Below, piece after piece: positions 1 to 5,771 of a stretch of 5,771 bases of DNA. Position numbers and translations under genes: made by a program. Source of the stretch: an uncultured Rhodospirillaceae bacterium (GTDB lineage: Bacteria; Pseudomonadota; Alphaproteobacteria; RF32; CAG-239); the NCBI GenBank assembly GCA_900313185.1, contig OMQI01000061.1, positions 1 through 5,771 of the forward strand, given 5' to 3'. The notes beneath the pieces were generated by a model, which worked only from the letters and a program-made list of their open reading frames with translations, was not told where the DNA came from and ran no database searches. Positions within the stretch are counted from its first letter, which is position 1. The number at the start of each line of letters is the position of its first letter.

Positions 1-132
1 GAGCAAAAAGCCGTATCCGGCATCAACCACTATAATTTTGCCGTCAACCGCATACATATACATATTCATTCCGATTTCATCGGCACCACCCAATGGCAAA
101 AAATAAATTCCCTCTTTATTAAATTCCGTCAT
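1..132 (-). CDS. rnj: Ribonuclease J, N-terminal fragment (runs off the window)
   Basis: Only the first 44 codons are present; the gene continues beyond base 1. Ribonuclease J is a cytoplasmic metallo-beta-lactamase/beta-CASP nuclease with 5'-3' exonuclease and endonuclease activity in RNA maturation and decay. The fragment begins MTEFNKEGIYFLPLGG, followed by ADEIGMN (residues 17-23) and IIVVDAGYGF (33-42). This matches the family N-terminus, in which a LGGxxEIGxN strand-turn precedes a VDxG strand. The zinc-binding HxHxDH motif would lie further downstream and is not visible. The ATG at 132 follows birA by 5 bp and is preceded by AAAGAG inside the birA 3' end, so translation is probably coupled. 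The place next to nuoN-birA agrees with alphaproteobacterial rnj. Another metallo-beta-lactamase-fold hydrolase cannot be excluded from 44 residues, but motif plus synteny make rnj by far the best call. Confidence 0.85.
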   Translation of the reverse strand, partial: MTEFNKEGIYFLPLGGADEIGMNMYMYAVDGKIIVVDAGYGFLL

Positions 133-137
133 TTTAT

Positions 138-854
138 TCACTCTTTATAAAAAACATCACCGAATGTTATTTTGCTTATTTTTTCGTCTTTTTCCAAAAG
201 CAAATCGGCTTTCTCATTAATTCCTCTGAATATTCCCTGCAAGTCTTTCTTCTCTTGTCGCACGACTATTTCATCACCAACAGCCTTGGCATTATTATTC
301 CAAAATTGACGCAAACTCTCAAAACCGCTGTCTTTCAATATATTCATATTATTACTGAAAATACGTAGATACAACATTAAAAAGTCATCACCGGTTACTT
401 GTATTCCCGCTTCTTTCAATGAAGTGGTCGGATAAAGCAAATCTTCATTATGCGGACTTTTTTCAATATTAACTCCTATACCGACAATCATATAATTGCC
501 ATCGGCTTTTTCCAACAATATGCCGCTGATTTTGGCACCGTTTAACAACACATCATTAGGCCACTTTAAGCTTATATCTGCCTGAGGACTTATTTGTTTT
601 ATGCTTTGGTACAAACTTATGGCCGAAATTATTACCAATTCTCCTATGTTTTCTAACTCAAATTCCAGCAACAGAGAGAAAAACAAATTGCCGTGCAAAC
701 TTTGCCAAACTCGCCCTCTTCGACCACGCCCTGCCGTTTGCTCATCAGCTCTGATAACATAACAGCCCTCGGCATTGGCGGAAATTTCAAGCGCCTTATC
801 GTTTGTACTGCCTAATTTTTCAAATCTTAATATCTGCCAATCTTTAAAGTTCAT
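138..854 (-). CDS. birA: Biotin--[acetyl-CoA-carboxylase] ligase, monofunctional (no HTH domain)
   Basis: This 238-residue cytoplasmic enzyme makes biotinyl-5'-AMP from biotin and ATP and transfers biotin to a lysine of carboxylase carrier proteins such as AccB. Visible family motifs are STND at 16-19, the adenylate-binding loop GRGRRGRVW at 42-50, KWPND at 97-101, the AKISG segment whose Lys108 corresponds to the ligand-contacting lysine of E. coli BirA, and GIGVNI at 125-130. The last 50 or so residues (VGDEIVV from 192, FGDVFY from 231) match the small SH3-like C-terminal domain. The protein starts directly at the catalytic domain, so it lacks the N-terminal helix-turn-helix of E. coli BirA and should not repress biotin genes. 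Its ATG overlaps the nuoN stop by 4 bp (ATGA), with only a weak GAGAG 9 nt upstream, suggesting translational coupling. In many alphaproteobacteria birA follows nuoN, as here. Confidence 0.95.
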   Translation of the reverse strand: MNFKDWQILRFEKLGSTNDKALEISANAEGCYVIRADEQTAGRGRRGRVWQSLHGNLFFSLLLEFELENIGELVIISAISLYQSIKQISPQADISLKWPNDVLLNGAKISGILLEKADGNYMIVGIGVNIEKSPHNEDLLYPTTSLKEAGIQVTGDDFLMLYLRIFSNNMNILKDSGFESLRQFWNNNAKAVGDEIVVRQEKKDLQGIFRGINEKADLLLEKDEKISKITFGDVFYKE

Positions 855-2266
855 AGAAACAAACTCTCTATCATTTTATACACATCTTGCAATAAATACT
901 GCGGCTTAAGCATAATTACAATCATCAGCAAAGCATTGATAAGTACTGCCGTATAAATTCCGGAATCGGCACGATCAAAGTTTTCTTTGCTTTTTTCAAA
1001 ATATAAATTTTTAATAATTTGCACATAAGCATAACTTAACACAATCAACATCAGCATAATATAGCCGAATTGATAAAAACTGTCATGTTCAGCCAAATAA
1101 CTCAATGCCGAAAAAACTCCGAAAAATCCCAAAAACGGCGGTATCCCCAAAAGAGAAAAAATAAATATCGTCATCATTGCCGAAATATATGGTCTTTTAT
1201 ACGCCGCCCCTTCAAATTCGCCCAACATAAACAGGTATTCACCTTTGATTTTAAGACCGAATAAGCAAGCGCAGATTCCATACATTGCCAACAAATAAAC
1301 CAATATATAAATTACGCCCGTATTCACGGCATTCAATGAGAAACTTTGCATCACCAACAGTACAATTCCCCAGTGATATACCGTTCCGTAGGCTAAAATT
1401 TTACGCACATTCTGAACGCTGCAAGCCCCCAATGCTCCCAATGTAATGGATATCAATGCTATTGTTTTGTAAAATAAGTACAAATTTTCGGAGAAAGGTA
1501 ATATTGCCTCAGTATTAAACCGGATAAATCCGCCCCAACAAGCGCAAATCGGAACTATAATAAAATAGGCAAATACCGGCAGCACAGTACCGCCCAGTGT
1601 TTCCGTAAACCAAAAATGAAGCGGGGCCAAACCCAACATAAACATTAAAACCGTCAGCATTGCCGCCACTGCGGCAAAAAGCCAAATATTTCTGGTATTT
1701 GCCGATAAAACTTCTCTGATTTGTGTATAATCAAACGAATCGGTATATTGGTATAAAACTAATAAAGCCATTGCTAAAAGCAAAATGCAAAATACCATTG
1801 CGAACAAATATACCCTGTCGCTATTGAATTCTTTTTTTATTGTAATTCCTTTTAACAAAGCATAATTTCCCATCATCATAAACACGCAACAAACCACGCT
1901 CAAAAGTAAATTACTTGACCTAATCAGCAAACTGCCAAAAAGCAAGGCGACAAAAATTCCACCGCAAAATGTGTATCCAGACATTCCCATTGAGGCAAAC
2001 CACTTTCGGGATAAATAAAGCAATGCCAAGCTTCCGCCATATAATAAACATTCAAATAAAAGCGTATATTGATTTCCAGATGTGACTTCGGCAATCAATG
2101 GTTTGTTATAAAATATCACTGTAAATACAAATGCTGTAATCATCATAATTTTGCTGAACTTAAAACATCTGTACTGTTCTTCTTCATTGTGTTCGGAAAA
2201 CATCAGAATAAATATGCTCGACAGCAACACAATCAACGGAGATAAATAAATTATGCTTTCCAACAT
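851..2266 (-). CDS. nuoN: NuoN-like complex I membrane subunit lacking the proton-path lysines and glutamate
   Basis: This is a 471-residue polytopic inner-membrane protein of about 14 hydrophobic segments, close to the usual length of NuoN, an antiporter-like subunit of NADH:quinone oxidoreductase. Family marks are PLHFW at 215-219, NVRKILAYGTVYHWG at 286-300 (canonical LAYSSxxHxG, with His298 kept), and GIPPFLGFFG at 374-383. The charged residues expected on the membrane axis are missing. Alignment by eye without gaps around each motif puts Phe129 at E. coli Glu133, Met210 at Lys217, Ile240 at Lys247 and Val384 at Lys395. The canonical TPDVYEGAPTPV loop after the FH motif is also replaced. 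The frame is intact and the ATG at 2266 has a strong GAGGAGAG site 6 nt upstream. The gene follows nuoM by 15 bp and overlaps birA by 4 bp. Identity as a NuoN-family protein is secure from order and motifs; whether it moves protons is doubtful. Confidence 0.85.
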   Translation of the reverse strand: MLESIIYLSPLIVLLSSIFILMFSEHNEEEQYRCFKFSKIMMITAFVFTVIFYNKPLIAEVTSGNQYTLLFECLLYGGSLALLYLSRKWFASMGMSGYTFCGGIFVALLFGSLLIRSSNLLLSVVCCVFMMMGNYALLKGITIKKEFNSDRVYLFAMVFCILLLAMALLVLYQYTDSFDYTQIREVLSANTRNIWLFAAVAAMLTVLMFMLGLAPLHFWFTETLGGTVLPVFAYFIIVPICACWGGFIRFNTEAILPFSENLYLFYKTIALISITLGALGACSVQNVRKILAYGTVYHWGIVLLVMQSFSLNAVNTGVIYILVYLLAMYGICACLFGLKIKGEYLFMLGEFEGAAYKRPYISAMMTIFIFSLLGIPPFLGFFGVFSALSYLAEHDSFYQFGYIMLMLIVLSYAYVQIIKNLYFEKSKENFDRADSGIYTAVLINALLMIVIMLKPQYLLQDVYKMIESLFL

Positions 2267-2272
2267 TTTATA

Positions 2273-2280
2273 CTCTCCTC
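2273..2280 (-). promoter_or_regulatory. Ribosome-binding site of nuoN
   Basis: The coding-strand sequence GAGGAGAG lies 6 nt before the ATG at 2266, in the 15-bp gap after the nuoM TAG stop. It is a strong Shine-Dalgarno match and fixes the nuoN start. Confidence 0.8.
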
Positions 2281-2281
2281 T

Positions 2282-3691
2282 CTAAAACGCAAACCACAGC
2301 GGGTTAAAGAATGAAACAAACAAAAAGACTATAACCGCCATCAAAAACGCCACTTTTGTATCGGATATGTCCTCTATTTCAATGACCGGATTTTTATTTG
2401 TGGCATCTCGCATAATAAACAATTCATACAATAGTGCCGTACTGATTATGCAAATTGCAATCATCATCAACAGACCTTGAGTAAAACTTGTCCTAAAAAA
2501 TGCGGAAATCAGCACAAAATTGTTCCAAAACATTGCTGACAACGGCAATCCAACTGCCACTAATACAAAAAAGGCAAAAATCACGGCAAGCCTCGGCATA
2601 TAAGCTAAAATTCCCCGATAATCGCAATTATTTTCTTCACAAGCATTTTCGGCCCACAAATCAAGCACTGTCAATGAAGAGTTCACAATCAAGAAAGTAA
2701 TAAGAGAATAGGCAATATTTATGATATATGCTTCGGGTAACATTATGGTAGTGAGCAAAAATAACAGGTAATACACGGTATTATATGAAAATAATTTTTG
2801 CAGGAAATCTTTGTGCGACAAACCGATAAGGGCAATAAACAGCATTGTCATAATACCGAAAATTTCCACCACCGGTACAAACGGCAAAATTCCCTTGGGT
2901 ATGGTAATCTGCCAAAAGCGCAAAAATCCGTAAAGTCCGGTAAGCGGAAGCATATTTGTCATCACATAAACCAAAGAGCTGCGAAGTCCGGAATTTATGG
3001 AAGAAATCCAATAATGAAACGGCCAAATCGGAATTCGGGAAATAAACGCCATACACACACTCGTCCAAACCACTACAGCTGCTCCTGCCGGCATTTTAAT
3101 CAGCGCAATATCCTGCAATTCGACATTACCCTGATGATACTTATAAACAAACAACATTGCCGTTAATAAACACAATATACCGGCATAGTTAAAAGCAAAA
3201 AACAAATACAATGTCGAATTCTTTTTAATATTGCCGTATAAACCTATAAGCAAAAATAACGGAATAAGCATACCGGCAAAGAAAATATAAAAGGAAACCA
3301 TATCATTTGCACACAGCAATCCGGTAACATTCCACACAAAATACAGACCCAACAGCATTTGCGATTTATTTTTGCGTTGTTGCGGAGTTAGGCCAACTAC
3401 CGCTATAATAAACGCCACATAAATTCCCAGCAACACCAACAGTGAAAACAGGTTGGCATCCATAACCAACTCTATTCCCTTGCTTTCAAGCCACGAATAA
3501 GCTATGTGAAAGGATTGCAAATCGTTGTTATCTCTGTTTATTTGTGTGAGCAAACGCACAATAACCGCCAAGTTTGACAACAATGTAAACAATACAACAT
3601 GAAAAGAATTATTGTCATTTTTCTTGGCAAATAAAATAAACAAACAACCTAAAAGCGGTAACAGTAATAACAACGGGAAAATATCGGTCAT
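2282..3691 (-). CDS. nuoM: NuoM-like complex I membrane subunit with all four key charged positions substituted
   Basis: This 469-residue polytopic membrane protein (about 14 hydrophobic segments) is slightly shorter than the usual 490-510 of NuoM, an antiporter-like subunit in the distal arm of complex I. Diagnostic stretches are FYIFFAGMLIPLFLLIG at 134-150 (canonical FYVFFEAMLIPMFLIIG), AFISRIPIWPFHYW at 215-228 (canonical AFxVKxPxxPFHxW), LYGFLRF at 253-259 and GLPLSAMFWNNF at 381-392. These align without gaps and show Ala139 at E. coli Glu144, Arg219 at Lys234, Leu250 at Lys265 and Asn391 at Glu407. Further axis histidines of TM10 and TM11 are Tyr308 and Tyr328, and the LPDAH loop is replaced by ISSIN. 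The ATG at 3691 overlaps the nuoL stop (ATGA) and has GGGAGG 6 nt upstream. The fold is evidently preserved while the proton path is not. Orthology by order and motifs is firm; pumping activity is unlikely by the canonical route. Confidence 0.87.
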   Translation of the reverse strand: MTDIFPLLLLLPLLGCLFILFAKKNDNNSFHVVLFTLLSNLAVIVRLLTQINRDNNDLQSFHIAYSWLESKGIELVMDANLFSLLVLLGIYVAFIIAVVGLTPQQRKNKSQMLLGLYFVWNVTGLLCANDMVSFYIFFAGMLIPLFLLIGLYGNIKKNSTLYLFFAFNYAGILCLLTAMLFVYKYHQGNVELQDIALIKMPAGAAVVVWTSVCMAFISRIPIWPFHYWISSINSGLRSSLVYVMTNMLPLTGLYGFLRFWQITIPKGILPFVPVVEIFGIMTMLFIALIGLSHKDFLQKLFSYNTVYYLLFLLTTIMLPEAYIINIAYSLITFLIVNSSLTVLDLWAENACEENNCDYRGILAYMPRLAVIFAFFVLVAVGLPLSAMFWNNFVLISAFFRTSFTQGLLMMIAICIISTALLYELFIMRDATNKNPVIEIEDISDTKVAFLMAVIVFLFVSFFNPLWFAF

Positions 3692-5364
3692 TGCTTTCCT
3701 CCCGCCTGATAATAAGAATAGTACAAAAGTGCAATCAATGAAACGATAGCCACAAAGCCTCCGCCTAACCTGCTCTTATGGAGTCGTCTGAAGAAACGAA
3801 GCGAATTATTTATTGCCGATATCAAAAGTGCCAAAACAAATTTTTCTACAAAAATTCGGTCAATCAGTAACCAGAAGAAACGTCCACACAAACGCAACGA
3901 TTTAATCAAAATATGATATATTCTTCCAAAAATATCTTTATTTTGCAATGTATCAATACCATAGACGAATTCCATTTTTGCTATCGGATTAAAAGCACAA
4001 AGCAGTGCAAAAACCACGGCACTTGCCCAAACCGAAGGCTCGGCATAATGCCAGTCTTGCAGTAAAAAAGCACAAAGCAACATCAACTCTGCAAACACCG
4101 GATATTTTACCGGCATTTCATTAACATTGCTTATAATTTTTGTATTTCTGTGCAACAATAGTTGATTTAAAACCGCACTCAGGGAAAGCATGAACAAAGC
4201 GGCAAATGTCCATATATAATAGCGATTCATATTGTTATATAAAATTGTCAGAGTATTGGCTAATGCGGCTATTGTAGCAATTATCATCAATAAAATATAG
4301 GCAATTTCTTTTTTATTGATAAGCGGCATGCTTTTAATTTGTCGCATCGAAACTCGCCGTCTGCCGAAATAATACAACAAATAAAGCCACATACAAATAA
4401 CATACATTTCCAAAAAAAGAAAAGTAAAACCTGAAAACCAGATAAATCCGTGAAATCTTAAAAGTTCTACGAACAATGCCCAGAAAGACATTTGCCAATA
4501 TATAACTTTAGCTTTAAAATTGTCGGCACATATACTGCCGAGAAAGCCCCATACAAGCGTTAAAATGCATACCAAATCCAAATATGCGGTAAAATAGGCA
4601 GAGGTTCGCCATAAAGCATTAAATTTAAGCAGCAAAATCATCGAGGCCAACGGAGATGACAAGAACAACACATTCATCATGCGATGAAAACGAATCTTTT
4701 TTAAATCCATCACTCCGATTTGAAAAAGGAAAAAGCCAAACTTCGCAAATACGGCCGTCAAGCCCGCCAGAGCCACAAAATCCTGATGCATACCTATATT
4801 TCGATACAGCACAATCTGTCTTATATCAAGCGAGGCAACCCGACAATTTATTACAGCCAAAACCGTAAACAACACAATATCTGCCAATATATTGAGAAGC
4901 ATATAGCGTCTGTAAGCATCGACATTTTTAATCATAAAAACTGACAGTATGTCAACCACAAACAATGCGGACAACAATTGCACGAAATTATTACTGGTAA
5001 TAAGTATGATAAGGGCTATCAAATTAAAAATCAAAACGGATATGTACGCACTTCTTCGCTCCTCATAGCGAAAAAACAAACCGTTTAGGGAACTTAACAT
5101 TGTGAGAATAAAGCACGGAAATATCAGCCAATAATTATAGTGGTTGGAAATAATATCGAATTTCATCGTACTTTCCGGATTCGCATTCCATACAAACGAA
5201 AAAGTATGACTGACCGGAGAACTCATAGCGTCGCAAAAACCGGCGAATACTAAAAAAAGAGATGCAAAAGTAAGAAAAGACAGCGCTTTATCAACTTTTA
5301 CACCAACTTTAATACTGCTGAATATACCTATAAAAAACAACAAAAGCGTTGTATACGCAATCAT
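3688..5364 (-). CDS. nuoL: NuoL-like distal complex I subunit, short and partly stripped of proton-path residues
   Basis: This is a 558-residue polytopic membrane protein; NuoL is usually about 610-640. Numbering is from the ATG at 5364. NNFVQLL (125-131) matches the segment before the canonical WEGVGLCSYLLIG, but Phe135 sits at E. coli Glu144, with Asp138 one helical turn later. NILAD (158-162) keeps the Asp178 equivalent, and AKFGFF (207-212) keeps the TM7 lysine (Lys229) as Lys208. The following [20 protein letters not shown] stretch is almost unrecognisable: its Asp survives as Asp220, but His254 becomes Leu233. The GIPPFSGFFSKD motif of TM12 is absent. The C-terminus, roughly 472-530, is a long charged amphipathic stretch followed by a last membrane segment, as in the NuoL lateral helix, arguing for true NuoL ancestry. 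A TTG at 5373 would add three residues but sits only 2 nt from GGAG; the ATG has 11 nt. The call rests partly on the nuoM and nuoN neighbours. Confidence 0.8.
   Translation of the reverse strand: MIAYTTLLLFFIGIFSSIKVGVKVDKALSFLTFASLFLVFAGFCDAMSSPVSHTFSFVWNANPESTMKFDIISNHYNYWLIFPCFILTMLSSLNGLFFRYEERRSAYISVLIFNLIALIILITSNNFVQLLSALFVVDILSVFMIKNVDAYRRYMLLNILADIVLFTVLAVINCRVASLDIRQIVLYRNIGMHQDFVALAGLTAVFAKFGFFLFQIGVMDLKKIRFHRMMNVLFLSSPLASMILLLKFNALWRTSAYFTAYLDLVCILTLVWGFLGSICADNFKAKVIYWQMSFWALFVELLRFHGFIWFSGFTFLFLEMYVICMWLYLLYYFGRRRVSMRQIKSMPLINKKEIAYILLMIIATIAALANTLTILYNNMNRYYIWTFAALFMLSLSAVLNQLLLHRNTKIISNVNEMPVKYPVFAELMLLCAFLLQDWHYAEPSVWASAVVFALLCAFNPIAKMEFVYGIDTLQNKDIFGRIYHILIKSLRLCGRFFWLLIDRIFVEKFVLALLISAINNSLRFFRRLHKSRLGGGFVAIVSLIALLYYSYYQAGGKQ
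3698..3703 (-). promoter_or_regulatory. Ribosome-binding site of nuoM, inside the nuoL 3' end
   Basis: GGGAGG on the coding strand lies 6 nt before the nuoM ATG at 3691 and is formed by the Gly-Gly-Lys codons at the nuoL C-terminus. With the ATGA overlap it points to coupled, near equimolar translation of NuoL and NuoM. Confidence 0.75.
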
Positions 5365-5375
5365 AAACAGCAAAT

Positions 5376-5379
5376 CTCC
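5376..5379 (-). promoter_or_regulatory. Ribosome-binding site deciding the nuoL start
   Basis: GGAG on the coding strand lies in the short gap after the upstream gene. It is 11 nt from the ATG at 5364 and only 2 nt from the in-frame TTG at 5373. The TTG is too close for normal initiation, so the ATG is preferred, although its spacing is on the long side. Confidence 0.5.
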
Positions 5380-5383
5380 GGTT

Positions 5384-5704
5384 TTACGAGATAATCAGAT
5401 TGTTAACATCTTTAACCAAACGTACCGGAACAATATATTCTCTCTCAACATCGTCATTTTCAATTTCGACAACCAAAACTTCCGATACCGACTTCAAAGG
5501 ATTACGGGCACCTTCTTCAATTTTACGAAAAGCCACGGAGCTTTCTTGCGAACGATATAACAACGCCGTATCACTTCCGTCATAAATGAAACGAGGATTC
5601 TCTGGACCGCCGACACGACTATCCATCATAATCATAATTTCACCTTTAGCGTTTTGCAAAATACTATAGCGACCTTTTTGCCCTACTTCATTACTTAAAG
5701 CCAT
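5384..5704 (-). CDS. Small soluble protein of unknown function immediately upstream of nuoL
   Basis: I do not recognise this 106-residue protein. It has no signal peptide and no membrane segment, and it is rich in charged residues and short beta-like stretches: GRYSILQ at 11-17, EIMIMMD at 22-28, VSEVLVVEIEN at 73-83 and YIVPVRLV at 90-97. A central part (35-70) is polar and probably loop or helix. It ends 19 bp before the nuoL ATG and so looks co-transcribed with nuoLMN. In most nuo operons this place belongs to nuoK, which has a similar length (about 100) but three membrane helices, so this is clearly not NuoK. The start chosen is the ATG at 5704, which has GAAGAGG 6 nt upstream; an in-frame TTG at 5719 would add five residues but overlaps that site. 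The frame is open throughout with codon use like its neighbours, so it is probably a real gene. Confidence 0.75.
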   Translation of the reverse strand: MALSNEVGQKGRYSILQNAKGEIMIMMDSRVGGPENPRFIYDGSDTALLYRSQESSVAFRKIEEGARNPLKSVSEVLVVEIENDDVEREYIVPVRLVKDVNNLIIS

Positions 5705-5710
5705 ATTTAA

Positions 5711-5717
5711 CCTCTTC
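5711..5717 (-). promoter_or_regulatory. Ribosome-binding site of the small upstream gene
   Basis: GAAGAGG on the coding strand lies 6 nt before the ATG at 5704. It favours that ATG over the TTG at 5719, whose first codons would themselves form this site. Confidence 0.7.
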
Positions 5718-5771
5718 AATTAAATAACATAATCACATTTTTGAGGTATACTAACACACAATTATTAATAA
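5718..5771 (-). promoter_or_regulatory. AT-rich leader, possible promoter of the operon
   Basis: This stretch upstream of the first gene is strongly AT-rich and I see no coding frame in it. A weak sigma70-like pair can be drawn on the minus strand: TTAGTA (5749-5754) and TATGTT (5726-5731) with a 17-nt spacer, matching consensus at only 3 and 4 of 6 positions. TATACC at 5745-5750 is another candidate -10. The window ends here, so it is unknown whether a further nuo gene lies just beyond and reads through. Confidence 0.25.

Noticed and set aside
2798..3166. Open frame of 122 codons on the plus strand inside nuoM
   Set aside because: Its product is a low-complexity Lys, Arg, Asn, His and Gln-rich string typical of the antisense shadow of a hydrophobic membrane-protein gene, with no recognisable domain and no neighbouring plus-strand gene.
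4656..4944. Two overlapping plus-strand open frames inside nuoL
   Set aside because: They are short, lie in different frames over the same bases, have polar low-complexity products and oppose a gene with a firm family assignment.
851..5364. nuoLMN as subunits of a hydrogenase (Hyf/Hyc), Mrp antiporter or DabAB transporter instead of complex I
   Set aside because: The L-M-N order followed by birA and rnj is the alphaproteobacterial complex I operon tail. NuoL keeps the C-terminal lateral helix, and no hydrogenase, Mrp or DabA gene is present. It cannot be fully excluded because the flanks are unseen.
851..5364. nuoLMN as pseudogenes
   Set aside because: All three frames are uninterrupted, near full length, coupled by ATGA overlap or strong ribosome-binding sites, and retain membrane topology. 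Plain decay would be expected to leave stops or frameshifts.
5705..5771. CtrA-type (TTAA-N7-TTAA) operator in the leader
   Set aside because: TTAA copies occur near the ribosome-binding site, but the spacing is 9 nt rather than 7, and AT-rich leaders produce such matches by chance.
1..5771. CRISPR arrays, tRNA or rRNA genes, insertion sequences, intrinsic terminators
   Set aside because: No regularly spaced repeats, RNA gene signatures, transposase-like frames or GC-rich hairpins followed by T runs were seen on either strand; intergenic gaps are too short to hold them.

Overview
The window is AT-rich (roughly 35-40% GC by eye) and almost entirely coding. All genes lie on the minus strand, so the text below reads from high to low coordinates. 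The order is: a small soluble protein of unknown function, nuoL, nuoM, nuoN, birA (biotin-protein ligase), and the first 44 codons of rnj (ribonuclease J). The order nuoL-nuoM-nuoN-birA-...-rnj is the familiar tail of the alphaproteobacterial complex I operon, so I infer a low-GC alphaproteobacterium. A host-associated or gut lineage would fit, but nothing here proves it.

Layout: 5705-5771 is a short AT-rich leader with a good ribosome-binding site. 5384-5704 encodes a 106-residue protein without membrane segments. 3688-5364 (nuoL), 2282-3691 (nuoM) and 851-2266 (nuoN) encode the three antiporter-like membrane subunits of NADH:quinone oxidoreductase. 138-854 is birA, of the short type without a DNA-binding domain. 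1-132 is the start of rnj, which runs off the window. Junctions are tight: gaps of 19, 15 and 5 bp and two 4-bp ATGA overlaps. No terminator is visible between the genes, so they look like one transcription unit.

The main surprise is in the three Nuo subunits. Their length, membrane profile, order and several framework motifs mark them as real nuoL, nuoM and nuoN relatives. However, reading them against the E. coli subunits from memory, nearly all the buried charged residues that carry protons are gone. NuoM has Ala, Arg, Leu and Asn where E. coli has Glu144, Lys234, Lys265 and Glu407. NuoN has Phe, Met, Ile and Val where E. coli has Glu133, Lys217, Lys247 and Lys395. NuoL keeps the TM7 lysine and the Asp178 equivalent but has lost the Glu144 position, the HAATMV segment and the TM12 Lys-Asp pair. 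The reading frames are intact and translationally coupled, so these are not ordinary pseudogenes. The cassette may encode the distal arm of a complex I that pumps few or no protons through these subunits, or one that has been repurposed.

A second oddity is that the gene just upstream of nuoL is not nuoK. It is a soluble protein of unknown function with its own leader, suggesting that nuoLMN is separated from the rest of the nuo genes.
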